DNA of 11,522 nt from an uncultured Alcanivoracaceae bacterium (GTDB lineage Bacteria > Pseudomonadota > Gammaproteobacteria > Pseudomonadales > Alcanivoracaceae), in contig CALEAR010000123.1 in NCBI GenBank assembly GCA_937943665.1, positions 1 to 11,522 on the forward strand, in the 5' to 3' direction. The translations under genes and the position numbers were made by a program. This document shows, one piece after another, positions 1 through 7,628 of this stretch. Each line of letters starts with the position of its first letter. The stretch's first letter is position 1. The notes under the pieces are model-generated. The model searched no databases, was not told the DNA's origin, and saw only the letters and a program-made list of their open reading frames with translations.

Positions 1-262
1 CAATAATGGCCATGCCATGTTGGGCGAAGGTGTGCCACTCTAAAATGAGTCCAGCACCAATGGGGAAAAAAAGTAAGGTGAGGTATTGAATGAGCACCTT
101 TACGGCAGGCTGCACCTGGGTACGGCAGGTTTGAAAAAACACCAACCCCAACAGCAATAACAACATGCCCACAATGGTACCAGGGATGGGCAGTCCTAAC
201 CCTCGGGCAATGAGCTCGCCTGCCAGTTGGCAGCTTAAAATAATAATTAACCCGTTAATCAT
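1..262 (-). CDS. CidA/LrgA-family membrane protein, N-terminal part (cut by the window edge)
   Basis: Only the first 87 codons are inside the window; the gene runs off the left edge. The translated segment is almost entirely hydrophobic. It carries the family hallmarks: QLAGELIARGLGLPIPGTIVG at about residues 12-32 and LLFFPIGAGLI at about residues 62-72. Members of the CidA/LrgA (YohJ) family are small holin-like inner-membrane proteins, usually about 120-140 residues. They are linked to export of murein hydrolases or small metabolites and are normally paired with an LrgB/CidB protein, which would be expected just beyond the edge. The start ATG overlaps the dsbB stop codon as ATGA, and no Shine-Dalgarno sequence precedes it, so translation is probably coupled to dsbB. 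An in-frame ATG ten codons upstream (position 292) is an alternative start. The family assignment is firm; the precise function is not. Confidence 0.8.
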   Translation of the reverse strand, partial: MINGLIIILSCQLAGELIARGLGLPIPGTIVGMLLLLLGLVFFQTCRTQVQPAVKVLIQYLTLLFFPIGAGLILEWHTFAQHGMAII

Positions 263-762
263 GAAGAACGAGCTGTTGGCCAAAATGCCCATGCCAGCGC
301 AGTAGCTAGTAAGGCGATAAAACCAATGAGGGCTAATTCCGGCAAGGTGATGCCGAGGAAGGTCCAATCAATTTCGGCGCACTCGCCGGAGCCGCTAAAT
401 ACCATAGCAAGCACATCCTTCATGGGGAAAACATCCAACATGTAATCTAGCCCCGGGCCACATTCTGGCACCTGATCCTCGGGAAGGTTTTGCAGCCAAA
501 TATGACGCCCCGCCACCCCAGCACCATATAGGGCGCACAGGGCGGTAAGTGCAGCGTAAATACGCCTGCCCACCACCCCTGGGTTATGTAAGGCACCAAG
601 CAAGAATACTGCGCCGGCACCAATGTATCCCACCCGCTGGAAAGTACACAGAGGGCAAGGGTCTAAGCCCCCTACGTACTGTAAGTACAGGGCGGAGGCC
701 ATGGCAAAAACACACATGAGAAAGCCAGCAAAACCAAGATACCGAGGTGAAATGGCAGTCAT
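259..762 (-). CDS. dsbB: Disulfide bond formation protein B (DsbB)
   Basis: This inner-membrane quinone reductase reoxidises periplasmic DsbA and passes the electrons to ubiquinone or menaquinone. The 167-residue protein has four predicted membrane segments, at about residues 8-30, 43-58, 68-85 and 143-161. The first periplasmic loop has the redox pair C36-P-L-C39, followed by Q42-R43, which corresponds to the conserved quinone-site arginine of E. coli (R48). The second loop carries the other pair, C101 (PECGPG) and C128 (GECAEIDW). All four catalytic cysteines are therefore present and the length is normal. The ATG at 762 is preceded by AAGGA at 8 bases spacing. The gene lies 50 bases downstream of gshA on the same strand and its stop overlaps the start of the CidA/LrgA-type gene. 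Both gshA and dsbB act on thiol balance, in the cytoplasm and periplasm respectively, but co-transcription is only inferred from spacing. Confidence 0.96.
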   Translation of the reverse strand: MTAISPRYLGFAGFLMCVFAMASALYLQYVGGLDPCPLCTFQRVGYIGAGAVFLLGALHNPGVVGRRIYAALTALCALYGAGVAGRHIWLQNLPEDQVPECGPGLDYMLDVFPMKDVLAMVFSGSGECAEIDWTFLGITLPELALIGFIALLATALAWAFWPTARSS

Positions 763-812
763 CGCAATTATCCTTTCAGTGGGATACGAATCAAGAATAG
801 CTTAGGGCATTC

Positions 813-2378
813 TTAATCACGATAGTAGTTAGCTAAGAACGTTTCAAAGCTTATGTCATCGCTCGCTTCTATTTGGGCTTGCTCCGCTAAGGATTTCTCC
901 GCTAGCGCCTTCAACTCCTGCTCCTTTTGGGGTGGCGTGGGCTCAGCAAGAAAATAGGCCTGATGTTCGCGGGCGCGCTCCATGGCAAATTCAAAGAAGC
1001 TTTGCCGCTCTTTTTCCAATGTATCTAGAATGCGGGCCGAAGCGGTGAGCTCTGGATTGGCCACTTTTTCTTGCTGGGCAGCAAGGGCCTGTGTGTATTC
1101 CTTGCTTTGGTGAGCTTGGTCAAAGAGCTCAGCAATGGGTGTCATGCTATCTAGCAGCTCGTTAGCCCATGCTTTTAGGGTGGTGGGGGTGCCAAAGTTG
1201 CACAGTTCTACGCTCGTATCTCGGCCCTGGTACACCACCTGACGAATATTTTGTTTCGCTGCACGGAGTACATCACGGCTTAGCTGAGGGGAATCAGAGA
1301 GCAAGCAAAAAGTAGCGAACACATCTAAAAAGCGCATTTGCTCCTCATTAATGCCCACTGGGTCAAAGGGGTTAAGATCAATGGTGCGAATTTCCACATA
1401 TTCCACGCCACGACGGGCCAAGGCCTGTGTGGGGCGTTCCCCTGAACGGGCCACCTGCTTGGGACGTACAGAGGAATAGTATTCGTTTTCAATTTGCAAA
1501 ATATTGGCATTGAGTTGGCGATACTCTCCATTTTGTTTCACACCAATGGCCTCGTACATGGGTTCAGGTGTGTTAATGGCGGCAGTGAGATCGCGCACAT
1601 ACTCTTCTAAGTTGTTGTAACTAATGGAAAGTGCTGATTGGGCATTGTTTTGGTAACCAATATCGCTCATGCGCAGAGAAGTGGCATAAGGTTGGTATAG
1701 GGTGCCTCGCGATAATGAAATAAGCTCATGATCACGCCCATCTAAAAAGGAGGCGCACACAGCCGGTGAGGCACCAAAAAGGAAGTTAATCAACCAGGAA
1801 TAACGTTGGAAGTTGCGGGTTAAATCAAAATAGCGTTGGGAGATAAAGGTTTGTAAATCCCCAGTGGCTTTTTCGGCTGCCTGGTGATGTTGCCAAAAGC
1901 TTTCATCATAGGAAACGTTGTAATGAATACCCGCAATGGTTTGCATACGGCGGCCGTAGCGTTCCCCTAGGCCCATGCGGTAAATGGTTTTCATTTTGCC
2001 TGAATTAGAGGAGCCGTATTGCGCGATGGGAATTTCCTCATCAGCGGTCATAATGCAGGGCATGGAATTTACCCACAGCAATTCATCGCCAATGTGCTGG
2101 TAGGTGTAACGATGCAGGGTTTCCAGCAGGGCAATGGGCTCACTCAAAGAGGTGGTGGGCGGAGTGATAAACTCCAATAAGGCCTCAGAGTAATCCGTGG
2201 TAACGTACGGATGGGTGAGGGCTGAGCCTAAGGCCTTAGGGTGAGGAGTTTGTGCTAAGTAACCCTGCGGAGTAATACGCAGGCTTTCTTTTTCGAGGCC
2301 ACGGCGCATTAACGCCAGGCTCTGAATGCTTTCGGAAGAGTTTAACGCACGTAAACGCGCTGCTAATACATCGCCCAT
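813..2378 (-). CDS. gshA: Glutamate-cysteine ligase, proteobacterial type (GshA)
   Basis: Catalyses the ATP-dependent joining of glutamate and cysteine to gamma-glutamylcysteine, the first and limiting step of cytoplasmic glutathione synthesis. The 521-residue product matches the E. coli-type enzyme (518 residues) along its whole length. Clear blocks are RGLEKESLR at about residues 26-34 (ATP/metal-binding glutamates), GSALTHPYVTTDYSEALLEFITP, GDELLWVNSMPC, and QYGSSNSGKMKTIYRMGL followed by GERYGRRMQTIAGIHYN. The ATG at 2378 has AGGA at about 7 bases spacing and is well placed. The gene begins 48 bases after tex on the same strand; the gap holds a small hairpin. A perfect TATAAT lies over the tex stop codon (2427-2432) but has no recognisable -35 box, so gshA may be read mainly from upstream. 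The C-terminal 70 residues are rich in Glu, Gln and Ala, as is common for this enzyme. No defect is seen. Confidence 0.97.
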   Translation of the reverse strand: MGDVLAARLRALNSSESIQSLALMRRGLEKESLRITPQGYLAQTPHPKALGSALTHPYVTTDYSEALLEFITPPTTSLSEPIALLETLHRYTYQHIGDELLWVNSMPCIMTADEEIPIAQYGSSNSGKMKTIYRMGLGERYGRRMQTIAGIHYNVSYDESFWQHHQAAEKATGDLQTFISQRYFDLTRNFQRYSWLINFLFGASPAVCASFLDGRDHELISLSRGTLYQPYATSLRMSDIGYQNNAQSALSISYNNLEEYVRDLTAAINTPEPMYEAIGVKQNGEYRQLNANILQIENEYYSSVRPKQVARSGERPTQALARRGVEYVEIRTIDLNPFDPVGINEEQMRFLDVFATFCLLSDSPQLSRDVLRAAKQNIRQVVYQGRDTSVELCNFGTPTTLKAWANELLDSMTPIAELFDQAHQSKEYTQALAAQQEKVANPELTASARILDTLEKERQSFFEFAMERAREHQAYFLAEPTPPQKEQELKALAEKSLAEQAQIEASDDISFETFLANYYRD

Positions 2379-2403
2379 GGAGTATCCTTTTGAGTAACTG
2401 AAG

Positions 2404-2424
2404 AGCTAGCGTTTGCTAGCCCTC
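2404..2424 (-). repeat. Small hairpin between tex and gshA
   Basis: A perfect 6-bp inverted repeat (GCTAGC, loop AAAC on the minus strand, GCTAGC) with two more outer pairs after one mismatch fills the centre of the 48-base gap. It is not followed by a T-run, so it is unlikely to be an efficient terminator. It may be a processing or attenuation hairpin between the two cistrons. Its function is inferred only. Confidence 0.45.
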
Positions 2425-2426
2425 CA

Positions 2427-4757
2427 TTATAAACGTTTTTTACGCTTAGCTTGCTGCTCTTGCTGTGCTTTTTCGAACAGTGCTGCAAAAGTGCCTTTCT
2501 GTGCTGTGTTACGAGACGTTTGATGGCGTTGGCGCTGAGGCTTGTTGCCGCCGCGCGGTTTGGCGGTATCCCGGGCTTGTGGGGCGGCTTGGGCATCTTT
2601 ACGCATGGATAAGCCAATGCGTTTACGCTCTGTATCCACTTCCACCACACTGACTTTCACAATATCGCCGGGGCTTACCACGTCTTGTGGGTTTTCCACA
2701 AATTTATCGGAAAGCGCTGAAATATGTACAAGACCATCTTGGCCCACGCCCACATCCACGAAGGCGCCGAAATTAGTAACATTAGTCACTGTCCCTTCAA
2801 GCTGCATGCCGGGCTTGAGATCATTAATGGTTTCCACATCCTCGCGTAGTGCCGCCACTTTAAACTCGGGGCGTGGGTCACGGCCGGGCTTTTCTAACTC
2901 CTTTAGGATATCGGTCACCGTGGGTAAACCAAATTGTTCATCGATGAAATCCTCAGGATTAACGCTACGCAAGAACTCCACATCGCCAATGAGGCTTTCC
3001 ACAGGGCGGTTATGGGCCGCGGCGATCTTTTCCACCACTGAATAGGCCTCAGGGTGAACGCTTGAAGCATCGAGGGGGTGCTCGCCATTGGCAATGCGTA
3101 GGAACCCTGCCGCTTGCTCAAAAGTTTTAGCGCCTAAGCGCGGTACATTTTTGAGCGTCTCACGGTTAGGGAAGGCACCGTGAGCTTCGCGATAGGTGAC
3201 AATATTATTGGCGGTGGTTTGGTTGAGCCCAGAAATACGTGCTAGCAGTGGGGCGGAGGCCATGTTCACATCTACGCCCACGGCGTTTACGCAATCCTCC
3301 ACCACGGCATCAAGGCTGCGAGCAAGTTTGGTTTGGCTCACATCATGTTGATATTGGCCCACACCAATGGATTTGGGATCAATTTTCACCAGTTCAGCTA
3401 GCGGATCCTGCAGCCTGCGGGCAATGGATACGGCACCGCGGTAGGATACGTCAAGCTCGGGGAATTCCTTGGCAGCGAGCTCAGAGGCGGAATACACAGA
3501 GGCCCCCGCTTCGTTCACAATCACCTTGGTGAGATTCAGTTTGGGCATTTGTTTGATGAGTTCGCCCACCAAGCGATCTGTTTCGCGGCTAGCGGTACCA
3601 TTACCAATGGCCACTAAGTTAACCCCATGCTTGGCACATAGGCTGCCTAGGGTAGCAAGGGATTGATCCCATTGCTTTTTGGGTGCATGGGGGAAAATGG
3701 TGGCCACCTCTAAGAGTTTGCCAGTGGCATCCACAATGGCGGCTTTAACACCGGTGCGTAAGCCTGGGTCCAAGCCTAAGGTAATGCGGGCACCTGCCGG
3801 TGGAGCTAGCAATAAGCTATTGAGGTTGCGCGCAAACACCTCAATGGCGCTTTCTTCTGCAATTTCGCGCACACGGTTTAATAACTCAGTTTCTAAGTGC
3901 AGGCTAAGCTTAATTTTCCAGGTCCACTGTACCACTTCCTCTAGCCAGTCATCGGCGGCGCGTTGTTGGTGCTGCCAACCCACAAAATGAGCAATTTTAG
4001 CCACACAAGGGTGCGGGGTTTGTTGCTCTAGGTGTTCTGGCAGTTGCAGGTTCACTTGCAGTATGCCCTCGTTACGGCCACGGAACAGGGCTAAGGCGCG
4101 GTGGCTAGGAATGGCTGCAATTTTTTCGTGGTGCGTGAAGTAATCCTGATATTTTTTACCTTCTTCCTCTTTGCCTTCAATAACCTGAGAGGCCACTTCA
4201 CCCTGTTCCCACAAATAGGTGCGCAGGCGTGTGAGCAAATCTGCTTGCTCACTGAAGTGCTCCATAAGAATTTGCTTGGCACCGTCTAAGGCCTCTTGCG
4301 CCGTGGTGATTTTATGCTCCTCATTGAGGTAATTAGCTGCTACCTCCAATGGCGTTTGAGTGGGGTCCTCAAGCAACCCAAAGGCTAAGGGCTCAAGGCC
4401 TGCTTCACGGGCTATTTGCGCCCGTGTGCGGCGCTTGGGCTTGTAGGGTAGGTATAAATCTTCTAAGCGGGTTTTGGTGTCTGCCGCTAAAATGGCGGCC
4501 TCTAGTTCCTCGGTGAGTTTGCCTTGCTCACTAATGCTTTTCAGCACAGTGGTGCGGCGCTCATCGAGCTCTCGCAAATAATGTAAACGTTCTTCCAACT
4601 GGCGCAGCTGTGTGTCATCTAGCCCATTGGTGGCTTCTTTACGGTAACGGGCAATAAAGGGCACTGTGGCGCCATCATCAAGCAGCTGTACCGCGGCTTG
4701 AACTTGTTGTGGGGTAATATTGAGTTCGTTGGCAATCAGTTGTTCGATACTGTGCAT
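2427..4757 (-). CDS. tex: Tex family transcription accessory / RNA-binding protein
   Basis: Tex (YhgF) is a cytoplasmic nucleic-acid-binding protein associated with RNA polymerase. It is related to eukaryotic Spt6 and affects gene expression and stress tolerance; no simple enzymatic role is established. I place the start at the ATG at 4757 ([14 protein letters not shown]), giving 776 residues like E. coli YhgF, because the family consensus begins there. The frame is open back to a GTG at 4802, but those 15 residues do not resemble Tex. Neither start has a good Shine-Dalgarno sequence. Domains in order are an N-terminal Tex helical region ([15 protein letters not shown] near residue 30), a YqgF/RNase-H-like fold from about 325 ([14 protein letters not shown]), helix-hairpin-helix elements at about 500-555, and an S1 domain at about 648-723 ([21 protein letters not shown]). 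A basic Gln/Arg/Lys-rich tail of about 53 residues follows, likely RNA-contacting. It lies just upstream of gshA and near ompR-envZ, as in several gammaproteobacteria. Confidence 0.95.
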   Translation of the reverse strand: MHSIEQLIANELNITPQQVQAAVQLLDDGATVPFIARYRKEATNGLDDTQLRQLEERLHYLRELDERRTTVLKSISEQGKLTEELEAAILAADTKTRLEDLYLPYKPKRRTRAQIAREAGLEPLAFGLLEDPTQTPLEVAANYLNEEHKITTAQEALDGAKQILMEHFSEQADLLTRLRTYLWEQGEVASQVIEGKEEEGKKYQDYFTHHEKIAAIPSHRALALFRGRNEGILQVNLQLPEHLEQQTPHPCVAKIAHFVGWQHQQRAADDWLEEVVQWTWKIKLSLHLETELLNRVREIAEESAIEVFARNLNSLLLAPPAGARITLGLDPGLRTGVKAAIVDATGKLLEVATIFPHAPKKQWDQSLATLGSLCAKHGVNLVAIGNGTASRETDRLVGELIKQMPKLNLTKVIVNEAGASVYSASELAAKEFPELDVSYRGAVSIARRLQDPLAELVKIDPKSIGVGQYQHDVSQTKLARSLDAVVEDCVNAVGVDVNMASAPLLARISGLNQTTANNIVTYREAHGAFPNRETLKNVPRLGAKTFEQAAGFLRIANGEHPLDASSVHPEAYSVVEKIAAAHNRPVESLIGDVEFLRSVNPEDFIDEQFGLPTVTDILKELEKPGRDPRPEFKVAALREDVETINDLKPGMQLEGTVTNVTNFGAFVDVGVGQDGLVHISALSDKFVENPQDVVSPGDIVKVSVVEVDTERKRIGLSMRKDAQAAPQARDTAKPRGGNKPQRQRHQTSRNTAQKGTFAALFEKAQQEQQAKRKKRL

Positions 4758-4816
4758 GAGGATATTCGCAAGGCTCGTTAAACGCAGAGGATATACATCC
4801 ACGATGTTATAGATAA

Positions 4817-4847
4817 CAAAAAGGTAGCCCAGGATAATGAGCTACCC
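4817..4847 (-). terminator. Intrinsic terminator of the PilH-like gene
   Basis: Read on the minus strand, GGTAGCTCA pairs with TGGGCTACC (9 bp with one T-G wobble) around a 6-base loop TTATCC, and TTTTTGTT follows directly. This is a textbook factor-independent terminator located about 105 bases after the stop of the receiver gene. It should insulate tex from that gene. Confidence 0.85.
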
Positions 4848-4856
4848 ATTAAGGGT

Positions 4857-4897
4857 GGGTGGAAACACCTCTATGAGAGGTCACGTGTTAGCCACCC
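4857..4897 (-). repeat. Imperfect long hairpin in the 3' region of the PilH-like gene
   Basis: An outer 6-bp stem (GGGTGG with CCACCC) encloses an asymmetric internal loop. Inside it is a second perfect 6-bp stem (ACCTCT with AGAGGT, 3-base loop). The structure lies between the receiver stop codon and the terminator hairpin, so the transcript would end in two consecutive structured elements. Because the stems are self-complementary they could also form on plus-strand RNA. No U-run follows it. Confidence 0.5.
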
Positions 4898-4951
4898 AAT
4901 TCAAGGAGTGATGGTACAGGAATGGGAACAAAATTTCCTATAGGAGTGGTA

Positions 4952-5314
4952 TTAAGCTAAGGCTTTTTTAATCAGGCTGAGTAATTCTTTTTCAACAGGG
5001 GGTTTAACCACATACCCAAAAGCACCCTGGCGTTGGCCCCATACTTTATCGGTTTCTTGATCCTTGGTGGTCACTAAAATCACCGGAATATGTTCCGTTT
5101 TAGGGTCACGGGTAATTTTGCGCGTGGCTTGGAAACCGTTCAGTTCTGGCATCACCACATCCATTAGGATTAAATTGGGTTGCTTAGCTTGTGCAAGCTC
5201 AATACCTTGTTGCCCGTTTGTGGCGGTGATGGTCTCGTAGCCTGCACCTTCGCAAATTCGCACTAGGTTGGCGAGTTGCGTGGGGGAATCATCAATCACT
5301 AAGATTGTGGTCAT
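4952..5314 (-). CDS. Single-domain response regulator, PilH-like (CheY family)
   Basis: A 120-residue receiver domain with no output domain. The acidic pocket D8-D9, phospho-acceptor D52 (LILMDVVMPELNGFQATR), switch T82 or T83, and K104 (YVVKPP) are all present, so it should be phosphorylatable. The block VTTKDQETDKVWGQRQGA and the NGFQATRKITRD stretch are typical of PilH, which in Pseudomonas works with PilG and the ChpA kinase in the type IV pilus chemotaxis-like pathway. Here it stands alone: no pilG, pilI, pilJ or chpA lies beside it, so the partner kinase is not shown and I give no symbol. The ATG at 5314 has a strong AAGGAGA with about 7 bases spacing. It has its own likely promoter (5365-5373) and terminator (4817-4847), so it appears monocistronic. 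It is transcribed away from ompR. It could be a real PilH encoded away from its cluster, or a paralogue serving another kinase. Confidence 0.88.
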   Translation of the reverse strand: MTTILVIDDSPTQLANLVRICEGAGYETITATNGQQGIELAQAKQPNLILMDVVMPELNGFQATRKITRDPKTEHIPVILVTTKDQETDKVWGQRQGAFGYVVKPPVEKELLSLIKKALA

Positions 5315-5364
5315 GAAGCTCTCCTTGGAAAAGCCGCTGTTCCGTAGTTATTGTGTTTGGCGTA

Positions 5365-5373
5365 ATCATAGCA
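5365..5373 (-). promoter_or_regulatory. Extended -10 promoter of the PilH-like gene
   Basis: On the minus strand the sequence TGCTATGAT combines a TGn extension with a -10 box matching TATAAT in 5 of 6 positions. It lies about 50 bases before the ATG at 5314. There is no good -35 box at 17 bases, only a T-rich stretch, which extended -10 promoters tolerate. Confidence 0.5.
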
Positions 5374-5566
5374 ATAACTTGTTAAATAAAAACCTGATTA
5401 GAATTGACACTTCTGGCACACTTTATGTCAGATTCTGAAATTTAGTGGTAATGGTATCGGCTTCTTAGCGTTTGCATAGTTACTTGTTCACAGATTAATC
5501 ATTGTAATGCGTAATAAGCCTTAATGATGATAATAATGGCTTCCTTACCTTGTGGGAGTTGAGAGC

Positions 5567-6255
5567 ATGGCAGATAAACAGCCAGATAAAGTATTAATAG
5601 TGGATGATGATGCCCGTTTACGTGGTTTGCTACAGCGTTTTTTAGAAGAGCAAGGATATTTAGTGAAAGCGGTGGCAGATGGTGAGCAAATGGATCGTGC
5701 TCTTTCGCGGGAGCTTTATTCCATCATGGTGCTGGATTTAATGTTGCCCGGTGAAGATGGATTATCCATTTGTCGCCGATTACGCCAGGAGGGCGTGGAA
5801 ATGCCTATTATCATGCTCACCGCTAAGGGCGATGATAACGAACGCATTGAAGGCCTTGAGGCGGGAGCGGATGACTATTTGCCAAAACCGTTTAACCCCC
5901 GTGAGCTTGATGCGCGGATTCGTGCCATTTTACGCCGCCAAGTGCGCGAGGTCCCCGGTGCGCCTAGCCAAGAAAATGAGCGGGTTACTTTTGGCCCTTG
6001 GACATTGGATTTATCCCGCCGAATTTTAGAACGAGATGGCGAGGAAACAAGCCTTACCACCGGGGAGTTTGCGGTGCTGAAGGCCTTGGTGCAGCACCCG
6101 CGGGAGCCCTTAACCCGAGATAAACTCATGAGCCTCGCCCGTGGGCGTGAATGGAGTGCCATGGAGCGCTCCGGCGTTTGTTAGAAGATGTCCCAGCCAA
6201 GCCTCGTTACGTGCAAACCGTATGGGGGGTGGGTTATGTGTTTGTACCGGATTAA
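5567..6255 (+). pseudogene. ompR: ompR, two-component response regulator, broken by an internal deletion/frameshift
   Basis: OmpR is the cytoplasmic DNA-binding partner of the membrane kinase EnvZ and controls envelope genes. The ATG at 5567 has GGGAG 8 bases upstream; an in-frame GTG at 5552 is less likely. The readable product is 205 residues and stops at 6184. Residues 1-120 are a complete receiver domain with D13-D14, phospho-acceptor D57, T85 and K107. The winged-helix domain starts at about 145 and includes LTTGEFAVLKALVQHPREPLTRDKL and ARGREWSAMERS. It then ends abnormally after S202 with GVC and a stop. The family continues with IDVQISRLRRLLE. The remaining RRLLEDVPAKPRYVQTVWGV is encoded in a different frame from 6172 to the stop at 6255. 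Inserting 25 bases at the break restores one frame of 237 residues, close to the 239 of E. coli OmpR. The lost segment is the DNA-recognition helix. A sequence or assembly error is the main alternative to a real mutation. Confidence 0.92.
6172..6255 (+). other. Detached 3' end of ompR (out-of-frame remnant)
   Basis: Read from 6172, the codons give RRLLEDVPAKPRYVQTVWGV then GYVFVPD and a TAA at 6253-6255. This is the well-conserved OmpR C-terminus (end of the recognition helix plus the wing). It is in the +2 frame relative to the upstream part and has no start of its own. The normal ompR-envZ spacing of 6 bases is kept from this stop codon, so the rest of the operon is undisturbed. Confidence 0.93.
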
Positions 6256-6261
6256 TTACCC

Positions 6262-7584
6262 ATGGCTTTTGCATTGCGACGGTTAGCTCCGAAATCCTCT
6301 TTTGCTCGCTCGGCATTGCTGGTGGGGTTTGTGGTGTTTTTAACCCAAATTCTTACCGTGTGGTTTTTTGCCCGTAATACGTATTTGCCAGGCATTCGGG
6401 AATATTCCCACCTTACCCTTTTGCAAGTGGAGCTTTCCTTTAAGGAAGATACCCAAGACCCAGAAGCCGCAGAACGCCTCGGAGAACTATCAGGCATTCG
6501 TTTGGGTACGCCACCGGATGCGGAGGAGGCCAGCGTGCCTTGGTATATATCCCCCGTGGTTCGTAGCTTTCGCAAAGAGCTAGAAAAAATCGTTGATGAG
6601 CCGATTACGGTGCGCTTTGAGGATATGCGTCGGCCGGTGTTGTGGATTTCTGCGCCTTCTTTTGAAGGGCAATGGATGAGCGTGCCCATGACCTTCTTCC
6701 GCGATTATGATCGCTACCTCATGGTGGGTTGGGGGGTGGCGGTACCCCTGTTTGCGATTTTAGCAGGGCTGTTAATTGCGCGTGGTCTTAACCGCCCGTT
6801 AAAGCGATTAGAGCAGGTGGCCATGGTGGTGGCACGGGGGGATATGGTGCCGGCCTTGGATGAAAACAATGGCACCATCGAGTTTAATGCGGTGAACCAT
6901 GCCTTTAACCGTATGACAGCAGAATTGGCCCAAGCACAACGCGATAGAACCTTGCTATTAGCAGGGGTTTCCCATGATTTACGTACGCCGCTTACCCGCA
7001 TGCGCCTTACCGCTGAATTTATTGGTGATGAAGAGCTTGCCAGTGGCATTATTCAAGATATTGAGGATATGGATGCCATTTTAGAACAGTTTATTGGCTT
7101 TATACGCGATGGCACCGATGAGCCGGCGAGCTTAGAGGACTTAAATAGCCTAGTGAAAGATGTGGGGGAGCGTTACCCCGATCAAGCCTTGGTTTTGCAG
7201 CTGCAGCAGGTGCCTAAACTCATGTTGAAGCCCCTGACGATTAAGCGCTTGATTACTAATTTAATCACTAACGCCTTTAAGTATGGCGAGCCACCTGTGG
7301 AAGTTACTACAGAGACAACATCACAAGCAGTGATATTACGAGTGAGGGATTACGGTAAAGGGGTGGAGGAGGAGAAATTAGAGGCGCTGCTGCAACCCTT
7401 TACGCGCGGTGAGAAAGCGCGCACGGAAAGCGGTTCGGGCCTTGGGTTAGCCATTGTAAAGCGCATTGTGGATATGCACCACGGCAACTTAAGTATTCGC
7501 AATCACGTATCAGGCGGGCTGTTAGTGGAGGTGAGCTTTCCTGTTATGGGAGAGTTTATACAACCGGAGGCTTGGACGCGCTAA
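6262..7584 (+). CDS. envZ: Two-component sensor histidine kinase EnvZ
   Basis: Inner-membrane sensor kinase that phosphorylates and dephosphorylates OmpR in response to envelope or osmotic conditions; its Pseudomonas counterpart is linked to membrane stress and aminoglycoside tolerance. The 440-residue product has membrane segments at about 17-36 and 152-173 flanking a periplasmic domain of about 115 residues. A HAMP linker follows ([20 protein letters not shown], 175-194). The dimerisation box has phospho-acceptor H238 in [16 protein letters not shown], nearly the E. coli EnvZ sequence. The ATPase boxes are all present: N337 ([16 protein letters not shown]), G1 D363-x-G-x-G367, F-box LLQPFTRG and G2 at 391-395 ([11 protein letters not shown]). 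No defect is seen. The ATG at 6262 lies 6 bases after the original ompR stop but 77 bases after the premature stop at 6184, and it has no clear Shine-Dalgarno. If it depends on translational coupling, the ompR lesion would also lower EnvZ. Confidence 0.95.
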   Translation: MAFALRRLAPKSSFARSALLVGFVVFLTQILTVWFFARNTYLPGIREYSHLTLLQVELSFKEDTQDPEAAERLGELSGIRLGTPPDAEEASVPWYISPVVRSFRKELEKIVDEPITVRFEDMRRPVLWISAPSFEGQWMSVPMTFFRDYDRYLMVGWGVAVPLFAILAGLLIARGLNRPLKRLEQVAMVVARGDMVPALDENNGTIEFNAVNHAFNRMTAELAQAQRDRTLLLAGVSHDLRTPLTRMRLTAEFIGDEELASGIIQDIEDMDAILEQFIGFIRDGTDEPASLEDLNSLVKDVGERYPDQALVLQLQQVPKLMLKPLTIKRLITNLITNAFKYGEPPVEVTTETTSQAVILRVRDYGKGVEEEKLEALLQPFTRGEKARTESGSGLGLAIVKRIVDMHHGNLSIRNHVSGGLLVEVSFPVMGEFIQPEAWTR

Positions 7585-7614
7585 CGCTGCGCGGGCCGAA
7601 GCCCACGCGCGGCG
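7585..7614. terminator. GC-rich hairpin between the convergent envZ and DUF4168 genes
   Basis: CGCTGCGC plus GGGC pairs with GCCC, a 2-base AC bulge, and GCGCGGCG: 12 bp including one T-G wobble, with loop CGAA on the plus strand. On the minus strand the loop is TTCG closed by a C-G pair, a very stable tetraloop. It starts directly after the envZ stop codon. No T-run follows on either strand, so a bidirectional transcription stop or 3'-end stabiliser is likely but unproven. Confidence 0.55.
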
Positions 7615-7628
7615 CTGAGTGCTTAGGC

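Noticed and set aside
791..812. Inverted repeat AAGAAT/ATTCTT after gshA as a terminator
   Set aside because: AT-rich 6-bp stem with a 10-base loop and no T-run after it; gshA and dsbB are probably read through.
2427..2432. Perfect TATAAT on the minus strand before gshA
   Set aside because: It overlaps the tex stop codon, has no -35 box at 16-18 bases and no TGn extension, so I did not call a promoter.
2542..3045. Open frame of 167 codons on the plus strand opposite tex
   Set aside because: Ser/Thr-rich low-complexity translation, no motif and no ribosome site; it is the antisense shadow of a well-conserved gene. The same holds for other frames opposite ndh, tex, hemC and envZ.
4758..4802. 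Extended tex start at a GTG 15 codons upstream
   Set aside because: The extra residues do not fit the Tex family, whose N-terminus starts near MHSIEQL, and no ribosome site precedes the GTG.
5414..5428. TGGCAC in front of ompR resembling the -24 half of a sigma-54 promoter
   Set aside because: At the required distance the sequence is ATGT instead of TTGC; the essential GC at -12 is absent.
5404..5432. Perfect TTGACA as a -35 box for ompR, and an overlapping TGACA/TGTCA inverted repeat
   Set aside because: At 16-18 bases only TGTCAG, GTCAGA or TCAGAT is available, none a credible -10 box, and the 5-bp repeat is too short to support. The ompR promoter stays unlocated.
6141..6377. Short open frame spanning the ompR break and the envZ start
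   Set aside because: Its translation resembles no family and it only fills the gap left by the frameshift; the true coding signal is the ompR C-terminus in another frame.
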